From Manduca sexta (lineage: Eukaryota > Arthropoda > Insecta > Lepidoptera > Sphingidae), in contig NC_051118.1 in assembly GCF_014839805.1 (NCBI RefSeq), forward strand, positions 4,952,391 to 5,016,390: a DNA stretch of 64,000 bases, read 5' to 3'. The stretch's first letter is position 1; each line of letters begins with the position of its first letter. A model generated the notes under the pieces. It was not told where the DNA came from. It searched no databases and saw nothing but the letters and a program-made list of their open reading frames with translations. Shown piece after piece: positions 21,086 to 33,393 of the stretch. The position numbers were made by a program, and so were the translations under genes.

Positions 21086-24000
21086 GACTCAAATTCGACA
21101 ACGAAGTAAGTCATATAAGTAATCATAATTGGGAATTTGAGTTGGTAACATGCTGTTCCTTTTTTGAAATGCTTTAAACATCCTAGTACCGCCATCTATG
21201 ATTAATATATCTAATTAATTTATATCCAATGTTAACAGAGGGCGCTATAATCAACTTACATACTTACTGTATACCCTCAAAGAAAGTTGTTAATAGATTG
21301 AAATTAAACATTTGATCTGTGATTATTTACGTTAATACATTATGTATAAATATATAATTTTTCTAGTGAAAAGATAAGTCGTTATATGACTGATTGTTAT
21401 TTATGTTCCCTTTTTATTTTTCCATAGATATTGCTTATTTAGATATTGTAAATAGGTTAAGATATTTTTATATTAAATCCATAATTCGTTATTTTTTGTT
21501 TGATTTCTACCCTTTTTCTTTATACTGAACTGAGATACTAACTGAGATACCGAGAATATAACTAAGAAGGCCAAATAAAATGTGGACTATTGGGGTATTG
21601 TCTCTCAATAATCTAGTAGCTTTTAAATATAACGATTATTTGTATTCGGGGTCACCAAAAGTTTTCTTCCAGCCGCAGTGGTAAAAGCAACTGCCCTTGC
21701 AGCCCCACTTAAAAACTCAATCCTGTGTAGCATAAGTTAGATTTAAGAATGACTATTATAAATTATTAAGGATAAAAAATATACAATTTTACTACTTACT
21801 TTAACTTACTGGTAGAATAACAATAAGCTACATCTACCCAAATTTTATGGCAAGTTATTATTGACACCCTCTTACTAGAATAATCTGTATAAATAAAAAG
21901 ATGGGGACTAAAAATTTACGTTGACCGGTGTTATGGTACACTGCTTACTGTTAACATAAGGCTCCTATCTCACAGGCGTTTTATGCGTTAGCGTTTCTCC
22001 AACGTTTCCGCAGCGACGATGTAGCGTTTGCGCAGCGCGAACGCTTGCCACGAGACTTGCGACGTCAACTCGCAACGTTGTCGCTAATCAAGCGTTCAAT
22101 AAATGCATACGCCAGTGGCGACCTAAGCTGACTCAAGTTCTTATGCCACTCAAAAATCATATATAAGTATATATACTTTGTAATAACATATATAATTGGT
22201 GGCAATAAAGAGTTTTTCATTTATAAAGCGTTGAAAAATGTTTAAAAAACGGGTCGCGAACAGTCAAACAATACACTCAAAAATCATATATATGTACTTT
22301 ATAATAACATATATAAGAGATGGCAATAAAGAGTTTTTTTATTTACAAAGCGTTGGAAAATGTTTAAAAAACAGGTCGCGTACAGTCAAACAATAATTAT
22401 GCAAAATTAACAAGTTATAGCATTACAGGAAGTGTCAACTGTCAACAGCTGTTGTTTCGGTGTCAGGGTGACCGGTTTTTTGACCCCAATGATAATGAAC
22501 ACTTAACAGCACTTTGGTACAACACTGAACATATAGCCCATTTTTATTACTTACTGTGTTACGGTATATAGGTTCACGCTCATAGCCCGAAGGGTTCGGC
22601 AGAGACCGGCATCTGGTGTTTTGCCGGGTAAATGTGCGATGGGCATTGAATAAATAGCAAATTCAAGTGAAACGCCGTTAAAAAATGAGGAAAAATCTGT
22701 TTAATCACTTCAGAACCTAATAATGTTCGTCAATAATCTTTACATATTATAAAACTGGCCACGTTTGTATGCCTGAAAGATATCTCAAACCTACCGAACA
22801 GATTACGATAAAATTTACTATGGAGATATTTAGACATCTTGGGATAAACATAGACTACTTTTTATCTCAAAAAGACTCACGCGGACGAAGCCGCAGCCAA
22901 AGGTAGTGAAATATCAACATACATTTCAATATCTTATGCAATTCTAAAAAGGTCAAACATTCAAATTTTTCCAATATCGGCATTGTATAGAAACCAGTAT
23001 ATATTTACTGATCGTCGGCATCATATCATATTAAAAACAATTTGAGATCATATACGTCATAGAAACGACTTTGGAGGTACCTACAATGATTTCATGGTAC
23101 AAAAGGTTATCAGGGAATCCTGTGTTGTAAAAATATGTGGTTTTGTGGTGCACCTTGCATATTTTACAAGTTATTAAGTAAAAACATATTCATTAAATAT
23201 CTATTGTATTTTTACGGGGATCCTTTACTTTGGCAGGAATATTTTGTTGAATTACCTAAGGGTAGCAAACCCGACGACGACAACGCGAGTTATATTTCTA
23301 ATTTTACAATACATATAGAAAAATATATAATAATAATATTGTTACAATATGTTGTTCTCTTCGGTTGTTTATTTTTTTATTATGTAGATATTTTACTTTA
23401 GTTGTTTATTTTTTTTTATAATTAAGATATTATTTTAAGAAAATGCCACTGAAATTATTGATTCCGTGCATCTCCTTTTAAAGTACAGACCACTATAAAT
23501 TGCAACCAAAACTATTAGATACACAATTTAAAGAAGAATGTTTTGGTGGTTTAAAATTTTCAAAGAGATTTTAATAGGTTGTTTCAAATTATTCGTAAAT
23601 CTTTACATATTCCTAATGTCACTCGTGTACCAAAAATGTATGGAACGAGTGTTCAAGGCCGTTAGCTCGGGGAGGGCTTTAGTAGTAATGTTTTACACAT
23701 ATGAGGAGCCGACTTAATGAAAACTTCACGAAAAAGCCTTCGTATGCTTTGATGTGCGTATAAAAACCCACACGACACGAAAAAGTACGAATGTGGTAAA
23801 AACTGCGAATTCGCTAGTCCTAAACTTCAGCTGAATTCGTGACGAAATGCGAGTCGGGATTTAGTGAGATTGTAAAATAACTTCCAAAACCATTTTCAAA
23901 ATACCTAAATAGCTAAAGTAAGTAATTCTACATCGAATAAATAACTGACAATATTTGCAGGACGTAACTTATTTTCTAAATATAGAAATTCTATTAAAGA

Positions 24001-24180
24001 CACCCTCGTTTTGTTCATAATGTCTTACATTAATTAAAACAGTAATTAACAACGAACATAAATTAATCCATTTGCACATATCAGCAAGTTATTTGCAATA
24101 AAAAGTATTTTCTTACGCACGGAATAGTTACTATACGTGCTCATTTGTTAGTATATCTACATAACCTAGGTAACTGTAAG
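21086..24180. other. gene-free spacer between Vps15 and glutamine synthetase
   Basis: No credible coding exon was found; open frames are short and AT-biased. Contents seen: the 127-bp tandem duplication at 22147-22395, a repeat C fragment at about 22740-22905 ending in CACGCGGACGAAGCCGCAGC, and an unusually GC-rich stretch near 21970-22120 with repeated AACGCT/GCGTT words that was not recognised. Confidence 0.5.
22147..22395 (+). repeat. two-copy tandem duplication, period 127 bp
   Basis: CACTCAAAAATCATATATA begins both units (22147 and 22274). Both contain TGGCAATAAAGAGTTTTT, AAATGTTTAAAAAAC and CAGTCAAACAATA. Sequence identity is high with a few small indels. Confidence 0.85.
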
Positions 24181-24184
24181 TTAT

Positions 24185-24269
24185 AGCGAGCCGGCAGTGC
24201 ACCAGCTGATCGCGTGCGGGGCGCCTGTTTTTAAAGACAAAAAGTTTGGAGTTACTACGATTACCTGAG
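24185..24269 (+). promoter_or_regulatory. candidate 5' UTR exon / promoter of glutamine synthetase gene
   Basis: A locally GC-rich patch (AGCGAGCCGGCAGTGCACCA) inside AT-rich spacer is followed by a strong donor, CCTGAG|GTACGTAT, at 24269/24270. The first coding exon of the synthetase (33383-33421) starts with an acceptor and 11 untranslated bases, so a noncoding exon must lie upstream. This is the best candidate seen; transcript evidence would decide. Confidence 0.35.
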
Positions 24270-25139
24270 GTACGTATATTTTTTTATGTGCTTCAAAAGA
24301 GGTTTAATAAAAAGAATTTAGTATTTATGACAGTAAAGTTTCTGTGGAAATTAAAGTGTTGCAATACTTTTTGCATGTTGCATCCGTTAGAATCTTTAGA
24401 TAATCTTTTGTGTTTAGTTAATTAGTGTTTGTCGTGATTGTTATTTCATTATCGTTTACTTTGAATCGTATTGTTAATTTTGTTAAATAGGAATATGATA
24501 ACATATATCAAAGTAAATAAGTAGCAAGTTTATTATACTTGTTAAAAAATATTTGAAAATATTTTTTTATCATTTTTGTGTTGAAAGATTCCAATTCTAT
24601 TAAAGTTTTCTTATATTACGTTGACACCGTTTAAAAGACACTGCATTCAAAAATGGAATAAAGTTAATATATTAGCTGATTGCAAACATTATGTTTTACA
24701 AATATAGATAAAATAGGTACTTGGTGGGCATTGATTCAGCTCCCTTGTGCTTTGCGCCATACACGCATCCTGATTTCGCTCTAGGCTCTAATTAACAACT
24801 ACCTAATTTACTAATGATCTACATTCTACACTAGTAGATACTGTAATTACTCCTTCGTTACAAAATATTACTTATCAATATATTTTTTAAATATAGTAAA
24901 CATAACTAAATTTTTCTTACATCGGATTTAAAAACCATCTATAAGTACCTATATATAATTTCCTCACTACTTATGTAGAATGCGGGTGATTGGTTATGTA
25001 TGATTTTCGTGCTAATCTTAGTGATTTTTGAGGCGGGGGCAGACGATAGGTACTAAATTAAATTGGAACCCAAAAGACCGGCTGCCAGACTTCAAGACAC
25101 TTTTAGCTGCGTATATCGGACCACCAACAGCTAAAATTT

Positions 25140-25465
25140 AAAAAGTTTTATTTATTTATTTATTTATTTATTTATTTGTACAGCCAACAAAACATACACC
25201 TTACATAGTTTTTTTTTTAAGAATTCGGTAAGTAATTTCTGCAGTGCTGTTTCAATTACAGGCTGTCACAGCATGAACATTTTAAATACATAACAATTAA
25301 CAATTGGCTGCACCATAAGTGCAGTATATTCTAAATATAAGACTGAATATAAAACTGAATTTAGGTTTCAACAAGCGAGTTCAATATTTTCTTTTTGAAG
25401 ATAGGAAGGGAGTCGTTAAATATGTCAATACAATCAGATTTTTCTACAATTCGGTTATATAATCG
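25140..25465 (-). mobile_element. non-LTR element 3' end, inverted partner of 43424-43733
   Basis: (TTTA)n followed by TTTGTACAGCCAACAAAACA, then CTGTTTCAATTACAGGCTGT, TGGCTGCACCATAAGTGCAG and TCTTTTTGAAGATAGGAAGG. The reverse complement matches 43424-43733 closely. In the sense direction it ends in a (TAAA)n tail, typical of LINE 3' ends. Lies in synthetase intron 1. Confidence 0.75.
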
Positions 25466-25499
25466 GGATAAGCGAGGGACAGGCGAGTGGCTATTATAA

Positions 25500-25680
25500 T
25501 TGTAAAATGTAGGTAGATATTGTAATTTTGACTTTGCGGATGAACAACACCTCAGTCCCTCCCGTGACCAAGAACGCCGCAGTCTTCGAAACGCCGGGAG
25601 AAAACTAAAACAATAAAACCGCGATAAAATCCGAAAAATAGTTTAATTTTAAGGTACTTAAGTAATGTAAATATAAAGCG
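25500..25680 (+). repeat. dispersed repeat E copy
   Basis: Contains GATGAACAACACC, CCCGTGACCAAGAACGCCGC, GTCTTCGAAACGCCGGGAGA and GCGATAAAATCCGAAAAATA. The best preserved E copy in the window. Confidence 0.7.
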
Positions 25681-25726
25681 AGTTCGTGTTATAGTGTGGC
25701 CGTTTTAGAGTTCTGGAGCAACAGTC

Positions 25727-25855
25727 ATGGCTTCATATTTCACTAGGTTTACAAATGGTTTGAAACAAACAGCATTGTCAATCGCGCACAGTCCCGGATT
25801 TCCCGTGGGAACTGTCACGAAGGACACAGGTCCCGACATAATATGCATTGAATAA
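25727..25855 (+). CDS. unassigned 42-codon open frame
   Basis: ATG in good context (CAGTCATGG) opens a 42-residue frame, MASYFTRFTNGLKQTALSIA followed by a segment rich in Gly, Pro and Thr, ending TAA. Codon use looks less AT-biased than the surroundings, and CGTTTTAGAGTTCTGGAGCA before it resembles a short 5' leader. It sits in synthetase intron 1 directly after a repeat E copy. It may be a retroposed or decayed gene fragment. The N-terminus has a basic amphipathic look like a mitochondrial presequence, but no family was recognised. Confidence 0.25.
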   Translation: MASYFTRFTNGLKQTALSIAHSPGFPVGTVTKDTGPDIICIE

Positions 25856-26933
25856 ATTATAAGGTGATGTGTGGGTGCAAAGATGTTAAAACATCTACGA
25901 ATAATTTAAATTATTTAAAGAAAATCATTTATTGACTGGTTGGGTGATAAACAACATAATTTACAATAAATTTAGGTACTTATGAGGTAGAGGAAAAAGA
26001 TGAAAATAAATTTAATTTACCAACTCAATGGTAAAGTTTAAAACATCAAACTATAATATAATTTAAAGTACAGCCTGATAAGGAAATTTAAAAATCCTTC
26101 TTTCAGGGAGCCACTTTAGCTTTTTCGTTTTAAAGTTAACGAACAAGAAATTAGTTCTATATATTAACAGAAAATGGCGCAGTTTTTATTTTCTGGTCAA
26201 ATATAGTAGTAGGTATGTGTCTCATCCCCTTTTTATAGTTACGAACATTAAATACTAGTTTCCAGAGAATTTAATAGATCACATATTGATATAGAATAGA
26301 TCAGTGTTTTTCGTCAGGAAATCACTTTACACGCCTTGCAGCCGTTATATACTTGTTACCGATATAACATTAAGTATACAACGAATATTTTTTATCGATT
26401 GCTCCGCAAAGTGGCTTCACCGCTTCTGATGTTACCTCCCAAAAAAATGTCGATCAGCAAGAGATAAATACATCTCCAGACGATTGATCAGTTATGCCTA
26501 ATTCCTTTTTCACGCCCCTTAAAGGACACCAAGTTGTAGGAATTTTGACTTTCTCCTCTCATAAAGAAGGTTTTAAACCACGCTGCAAACATGTGCAGTG
26601 TGCACGGTGTAGGGATGTAATACTTAACATAACGATAACCGTCGATAACGATGCGGTAATGAAAATAAACACGTATCACGTGAGTTTGACGTCATTGGGC
26701 CAAATTCTTGACGAGTTTTAAAAACACGGCGACCCCACGTAGCACGATAACCAGTGATAGGGGAGTAAAACAATGTATATTGCAGTCACTATTTTGACGG
26801 ACTTGCGTTTCCAAAATATGTTATTGCATGTATGATACTAACTTGCTTTCGGCTCCACTCGATAAGTGGGAGAAAAATAGCCTATAGCTCTCTGGATTAT
26901 TTTACGTACCTATACATAATATTAATAACAGTC

Positions 26934-27205
26934 TTGTATTATATACTGTCCCACCGCTGGGCAGTCTACTGGGCAGGCCTCCTCTACTATCGAGAGGGAT
27001 AGGCCTTAGTCCACCACGATAGCCTAGTGCGGATTGGTAGACTTCACATACCTTCAAAATTCTTATAGAGAACTTCTGGGGTATACAGATATCCTTAAGA
27101 TGTTTTCTTCCCAGTAAAGCAAGTGATTATTCATAAAGAATACACACATAAGTGTCAGCCCCTTGGGTTTTGAAACTGCAGAAATTTGTCTCGGCAGTTT
27201 TACTT
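26934..27205 (-). mobile_element. SINE family A copy (minus, degenerate)
   Basis: CTTGTATTATATACTGTCCC, CACCACGATAGCCTAGTGCG and CAGCCCCTTGGGTTTTGAAA are the complement of family A tail, body and B box. The A-box end is decayed. Confidence 0.75.
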
Positions 27206-27474
27206 CCAATTATGCTATCGCCGCTTTTAGTAAAGGTATTGTCAGAATCAGGCTTACTGTTCACAGCTATTATTCCAACGTTCAAACATTATACAAAGGC
27301 CCAGGTTAGAATGAAAACGCCCTACAGTTTGGTGACAGAAATAGAAACAAGCTATACCTACATACTCAAGCGGAACTTAGTAAGAACGTTTGTACCTGTT
27401 GCGCCTGGGCCTACCCCTTTGGGGAAAAATGGCGTGAGTGTAGATGTGTAATTAATTTGATTAAGGAGATCATA

Positions 27475-27615
27475 TAGTTCCCCCCGTGACCATAAAGACT
27501 GCAAAGTCTTCGAACGGTCTGGAGAAATTATACTAAAAAAAACGCAATAAATTCTGTAATCTGTATCAAAGTTATATTTCGATATCTAATATTGGCGTAA
27601 ACATAAGAAATCATT
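27475..27615 (+). repeat. dispersed repeat E fragment
   Basis: CCCCGTGACCATAAAGACTG, GTCTTCGAACGGTCTGGAGA and GCGTAAACATAAGAAATC correspond to family E. Confidence 0.55.
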
Positions 27616-27994
27616 AAATATCAATATGTAAACGCAAAATCGCAGAACAGTAAAAAATAAAAGATAAACGTTCGCGGCAGAGGAACACTGCGATCAGCAA
27701 GATCTGTCTGAATTACATCACTTACCGATAGTTACTACGGAAGATAATGCGGTATAAATAACTTAATATTGACAATAATCAAGTTACAATGACTCAGGTG
27801 TGGCTATTAGTGTTTTGTAAAGCGCGCGCGTTTCCTCGATGGGGTAGACACAGGAGGAATTAGCACACACAATTTGCCGAAAAATCCATCCACCCAATTA
27901 CAAATAAAAACCAAATTCAATGTGTATTTTCTAAATGAAAATATTTACATATATTTTGTAATTCCGCATGGTAATCGAAACCCACTGCTTCGCT

Positions 27995-28255
27995 CAATAA
28001 CAATTTGCACACAACGACACACATTTATTCCCGAAGGAGTTTGCCGAGGGCACTAACTTTTCGTCAAGTGTGTTCCGTCCCATAATGGGATAGTGGGCGA
28101 GCCTAAGCAAGCCGGGCACTAATTCCATACTCCTGGCTGATACCAAGCAGAAAAACCCAAATATCACTTGGCCGGACCCGGGATTTGAACCCAGGACCTC
28201 AGAGCGCTGTCGCACCACGCATGCAGTACAACTACGCCACCGAATCCGGCAATAT
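27995..28255 (-). mobile_element. tRNA-derived SINE (family B-tRNA), minus
   Basis: On the minus strand the head reads TTCGGTGGCGTAGTTGTACT (A box) and GGGTTCAAATCCCGGG (B box); body CACTTGACGAAAAGTTAGTG. Related copies at 44055-44283 and 45632-45884. The tRNA-like head is not a functional tRNA: the fold and CCA-proximal stem are not kept. Confidence 0.85.
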
Positions 28256-28549
28256 GCAAATATATCTCTATTAAAAGAAATTTATGTATACAATTACAAA
28301 ACAATCAAATTTAATTATAATAACATTGGGCACGGGCCTCTTCTACTACGAAGGTTTAGTTCTTAGTCCATCAAGCTGGCCTAGTGCGAGTTGACAGAAT
28401 GTTTCAATCCCAACTACGCTAACACCGCTTTTTGTTACTAAGTAATTAATTTCTTAAATTATATATAAATGGCCCTTCGTAGTGATACTACGGAATTGTA
28501 TAAATTATATTAAAATAATTATTCATGTGTACGCGAATGTTAGACATTG

Positions 28550-28645
28550 AAATTAAACTGTTTTACGGATTTTATCGCGGTTTTATATTATTATTTTCCA
28601 CCGGCGTTTCGAAGACTAGCCTTCGTAGTCACGGCTAAATTAAAA
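28550..28645 (-). repeat. dispersed repeat E fragment (minus)
   Basis: TACGGATTTTATCGCGGTTT, GGCGTTTCGAAGACT and TAGTCACGG are the complement of family E text. Confidence 0.6.
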
Positions 28646-29064
28646 TAACGCTAACATATATTTATGACACTAAAGAGTCAGTCATTATGTTCATGGTTTC
28701 TTTTTCATGTTGTTTTTTGTATTTGCAAATGCTACGCCTCAACAACACACTCGCCTTCGCGGTAAAATAGTTTACATGATTGTAAATAAAACTAAATTTT
28801 TCTGTGTATTGCGACGCGGAAATTTCCTTCTGATTTTAGATGTAAACATTGTATTATAATAATGTTGGTAAACAAGCATTATTACGCGTCATATTAGAAT
28901 ATTGCAATGGTAATGGTTTAAAAAAAATTAAAGAGTACGGAACAGTTTTGCACTCATAATAAGTTTAGGTACTTACTAATTATACATTGGCCTCGAGTTT
29001 AGGGCCTAGACAGTGATCGCGTGCCATATATTCTTACGTAAGTAATCTCAAACATACGTTTTGA

Positions 29065-29195
29065 AATCTTATTAAATCTTCCTAATGAATATTTAATTAT
29101 TTTTAACTTACACTAACTTTATAATGATCCTAGATTTTATTACCAACGCAGACAATTAAAACATTAAATTTTTCGATTGAATACCTACATGGGTT
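29065..29195 (+). repeat. repeat I, copy 1
   Basis: CTTTATAATGATCCTAGATT, GCAGACAATTAA and TTTAATTATTTTTAACTTAC recur at 33595-33715. Class unknown. Confidence 0.5.
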
Positions 29196-29289
29196 TATCC
29201 GTGTTGTGTCACATGAGAGTATAACAGGACTCATCGCGTGTGCGTCTAAATATAATGGAACAAAAACCGGGATAAAATACTTATTTGCC

Positions 29290-29525
29290 GGATTAGGGGA
29301 ACATGACCTCGTCCTCAGACTGGCCATGTCGAGTTCTCGGGTTCGATCCCCGGGTCGGGTACGTGATATTGGGTTTTTGTACTTGTAATGTCAGCCCGGA
29401 AATGTGCCCGGTATAAATAGCAATTTGATTCTTATCACATAACGAAGCTAAATGTGGGTGTGACACTTCTGCCTACCCTCTGGAAATAAGGCGTAATGCT
29501 ATGCATGACACGCATCCTTGTGATT
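29290..29525 (+). mobile_element. tRNA-derived SINE (family C)
   Basis: GGGTTCGATCCCCGGGTCGG is a well-kept B box; CATGACCTCGTCCTCAGAC precedes it. The tail has TGCCTACCCTCTGG and AAGGCGTAATGCTATGCATG. Related to 8755-9030; tail-like fragments occur at 27385-27450 and 44860-44925. Confidence 0.7.
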
Positions 29526-29654
29526 GTTTACATAATTTATACGCGAATGAGGTAGACTCCGTCGGGTGTTTTTGACCTATATCAATTATTTAAGGACTTT
29601 CCACGCTCAAATATGTTTTGATGGGCCTGTTTCGCATATGATACGTACAGTGGA

Positions 29655-29745
29655 ATGTACGATACTATGCAGAAAAGCCAAATATCACTTTGTCCGACCC
29701 GATATTCGAACCCAGGGTGCTGCAACCTCAGAGTGCAGGGTTCAA
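29655..29745 (-). mobile_element. tRNA-derived SINE fragment (minus)
   Basis: AAATATCACTTTGTCCGACC and ATTCGAACCCAGGGTGCTG are the complement of the B-box region of the 27995-28255 family. Short remnant. Confidence 0.55.
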
Positions 29746-30040
29746 ATGCTACAGATATTTATGTAAAACTCGAATATATGTTCATTTAAAAAAAAAACAA
29801 TAATTTAACTCGCAAATGCATACAGAAAATAAGTAGATTGCCCCTTGGTCTTGCTATTGTAAAAAAGTAAGAAAAAAATCATATTTGAAAATAATTAATA
29901 TGTAAAGCTAAGAAAGCCGTTAACCAAGTAGTCCTGAGCCTTTATTCTCTATGACAGTGTAAGCTCGTAACATGAGCCGTAACACCACCGAGTCAGATTG
30001 TCTTCGTGAAATTAGAGTGGAATGCTATTCTGAACTTTTT

Positions 30041-31660
30041 GCTGAGTCTATAATCATAGTTACGAATAATAATTTACCATTTGTAAGTAGTACTTTGGCG
30101 CGTTTTACTATAAATTAAATAAAACATTCGTGTGTTTAGCATTGCATAGATTTAATGTAGTACATATACTGAATAGGTTTTTCTACTATAGGGTCATATT
30201 AAGACAATTATAGAAATACCGGATCCGCTTGCAAACACATTAAACTCAAGCCGAAAAGTTTGGCCCATTTTAAAGCTATGTCAATAAGTAAATAATTTAA
30301 TGCTTAATAAACTCAAATTAAGATAACATAAATGACTTAGGCTTGATGATTTGTTGTCGAAATTATTGTTTACTTGTTGACGTTACATCGACTTCTTTCA
30401 TCACCGATTATTTGTAGACATAAAGTAGTGATGTTACAAATATCCGCAAAAACGGATACATCCGCATGAAATTAATATTTCGTGCATTAAAATTATATAG
30501 TAAATTATTTGGCAAGCAACATTAAGAATACCTAAAGGAATGTGTCTAAAGCTAAGTTTAGACTTGCAAGTTCTTCCAGTAATTCATTGCACGAGAACTT
30601 CCACATGCGTTTGTACCCGCGGCAATATTTCAATAATTTTAAAAACATGTAATTCGCCGCATGTCCTGCATCCTTAAAAATTATCAAGCCAGCTTCCCGT
30701 GACTGTTTACACGGTTAAATAATTTATGGAAAATATTTTACAAGTTTTAACGGTAATTTAAACCCAGCTAAGGGCTTTGTCTAATAGTAAAGTAGTACCT
30801 GCCTATATAATTTTGATTATAAAAGGTGAAAGAAAACTAACTATAAATGTTATAATTATTTGTTTTCGTATTATTATTGTTTCCTTGTCCACAAAATTTT
30901 GGTACTAATGCAGATAACTTTTTCATTATAGTACAGAAGTCGTCAGCTGTTGCGTATTTATTTAGTTCATGTTATCAACGCCCACTATCTTCGTTAAATA
31001 GTAATTGTATACCTATATAGGTACATATCCGTTGACGTATATACACGTTATATCCGCGGTTAGATGTTCTCATCACTGATAGGGAGACGAAAATAAGCGC
31101 GCGATCGAGACGAACCTCAGTATGTCAAGGGCTGTATACAGTACTAACGTGTTAACAAGCTTGTTTCTTATGTTATTATAAGTGGAAAAATCAATGTTCC
31201 TTTAATTGGTAGTGAAAAAAAAAACTAGTTTGAATTTAGAACGCAAAAGGTAGGTGCGTTTCGTGTTACGTCGTAATTTTTTTTACTATTGTAACTGGCA
31301 CATGAGATCATAACAGACTTGTTTATGTTATTCCCGTGTTGTTATAGAATAAATTTTAATGTAATTTTTTTTTTACGTTTGACAAGTCATGTTATATTTT
31401 GTGTCTTTTATAAACTATTTGAATCATCGTCTCATAGTTGGACGTAATTTATAAAATACGTACCTACGTTAAATACTGCAAGCTTGCCAAATCAGAGTAT
31501 AATCTTGTAAAATGATTACCATTCATAGAATACATGTACCTACCTATTATTATTATTATATTACAATCTAAGTTGTCTTAGAGTAAGTCCCTCAGTACTT
31601 ACAAAATGCCATATGGCAGCTTCGCTTCAACTACTGATCGAATGTCACCATTCAAATCAT
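30041..31660. other. synthetase intron 1, no gene seen
   Basis: AT-rich intron sequence with no credible exon. 30420-30480 and 31060-31130 contain short GC-rich islands (for example AAGCGCGCGATCGAGACGAA) that were not recognised and could be old repeat remnants. Confidence 0.4.
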
Positions 31661-31675
31661 CTAGATAGGCTAGAT

Positions 31676-31924
31676 CAGCTATACTCTAAGTGTGTTCCGC
31701 GGAACCCTAGGGTTCCGTGATACCTCTGTTGGGGTTCCGCAAGAATTTAGAAAAAAAAAATCAAAACACCTCTCTCAATAATAATTAGTAACTGTGACAT
31801 TGTACTTTTATTATGCTGATTAATAAAAAATACACTTATAAAAACAATCGTTTTATTGTAGGGTTCCATCAAGTATTTTGCTTCCCAAAAGGGTTCCGTC
31901 ATTTAAAAAGTTTGAGAACCACTG
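31676..31924. mobile_element. hAT-type MITE with 8-bp target duplication
   Basis: Flanked exactly by GGCTAGAT at 31668-31675 and 31925-31932. Ends CAGCTATACTCTAAGTGTG and, from the right, CAGTGGTTCTCAAACTTTTT are imperfect inverted termini of the hAT CAG(T/C) type. Internally repeats GGGTTCCG several times. 249 bp, noncoding. Confidence 0.88.
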
Positions 31925-33393
31925 GGCTAGATAATCGGAACTTATTTTATGAGAAGTAGATTGCTACGTCAATTTGGCAATAATTGTATTAATTTTTGTG
32001 TGATGCCAAAAGCAAATTTGCCTAATATTTACTAACACAAGTAAGTAATGTTTTTATATTGATATACCTACTTAAATTTGTTATCAACAAAAATCGATTT
32101 TAATTACGAATCGAAATTTTGTATAAAAAATTTAGCTTTGAAATCGTTAATACTCCATTGTATTACAAACAGGCTATAAAATGTCAATAATATGCATGAA
32201 TTCTATTATAATCTCACCTTGTAGTTTGATTCACGTGAAATTCCCGTTGGATTGGGAAGTAAACAGTGACTATTTTAAATTGACCTCCCTTTCGTGGCGT
32301 CGATGGCACCAAAGAGTTATGTTTCACCGTTTCAATCAGATTTATTATGAAGTCGGTTTATAAATCGTATTAAATATGTGTATGATAGTATCGCTGTTTG
32401 TATTTATTGTTCTATGTTAGGAAAAACGTGTAACAAATAGAAAATAGGTACAGTTTAAATTGTAAAAAAAACGAGCGTGTAAATAGCAAATACAAAAAAT
32501 GATTATAATATTTAGTGTAATATAGAGTTGGCAATAGCAATATTTGTTTAAATTATGAAAAAATAGCAAATATATTATCAACTTCAAAAGAGATAAAAAA
32601 AGCTTTATCTTTTCTTAAAAAAGTACGCTAACGTTCGATTTTCAAAACTTGTGTCATTTTATATTGGAGTCTTAAACACGTATTTTGGCCGTCAATAAAC
32701 AATTATCCGGAATGTGTAACATTTAATTTTAATGCCAAGGGTAACTGAAACAATAGTGTTGATGAAATCACTAGTCGATAAGTAGCAGTTAGCAACTATT
32801 CGCTCCGCTTTCTGGCGTAAACGCCTACCTGTGTAACCGTAGAATTAAACTGTTCGAAAAATAAAATATCGATTTTAAAATTCGAACCCACTATAACATT
32901 TTTAATTTTTAATTGTGCAACAAGGAATCAATCGACTAAGGTCAAAGACCATTCTGACAGGTCATAAGTGATAAGACAAAAACAAATATAAACCTCTAGA
33001 TATTTTCAAACAGAGATTATAAAAATGCAATTATTCGTTGTAGTTTTATTTAATTTCTTCTAAATCGCACATCTGTCTTGCATACAATTAACAAAACAAA
33101 ATAAATCATACTAGTAGCCAATATTAGATAATTAACATTATATTTTATCCAATGATTGTCATGAATAATTATTTTATACCGGTATCTTTAAATTAATGCC
33201 TACAGTAACCTACACATTAATATTTAAATATCAAAGTATTTCGCTTCGCTTTGTTATGAACTTCATATACATTCAATAGAGCATGCATAGTAGGTTACTA
33301 CGTACCTAGTTAATAACCTACCATGGACATGTATGTACTTGCAAATGGCTCCTATGCATTCTAATTAATACAAATTCCACAGATTACACCATC

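Noticed and set aside
27994..28255. tRNA-like sequence with good A and B boxes (also at 29340, 44230, 45810).
   Set aside because: Box sequences are tRNA-derived but are part of SINEs with bodies of ~150 bp downstream; no intact cloverleaf was found, so no tRNA gene is called.
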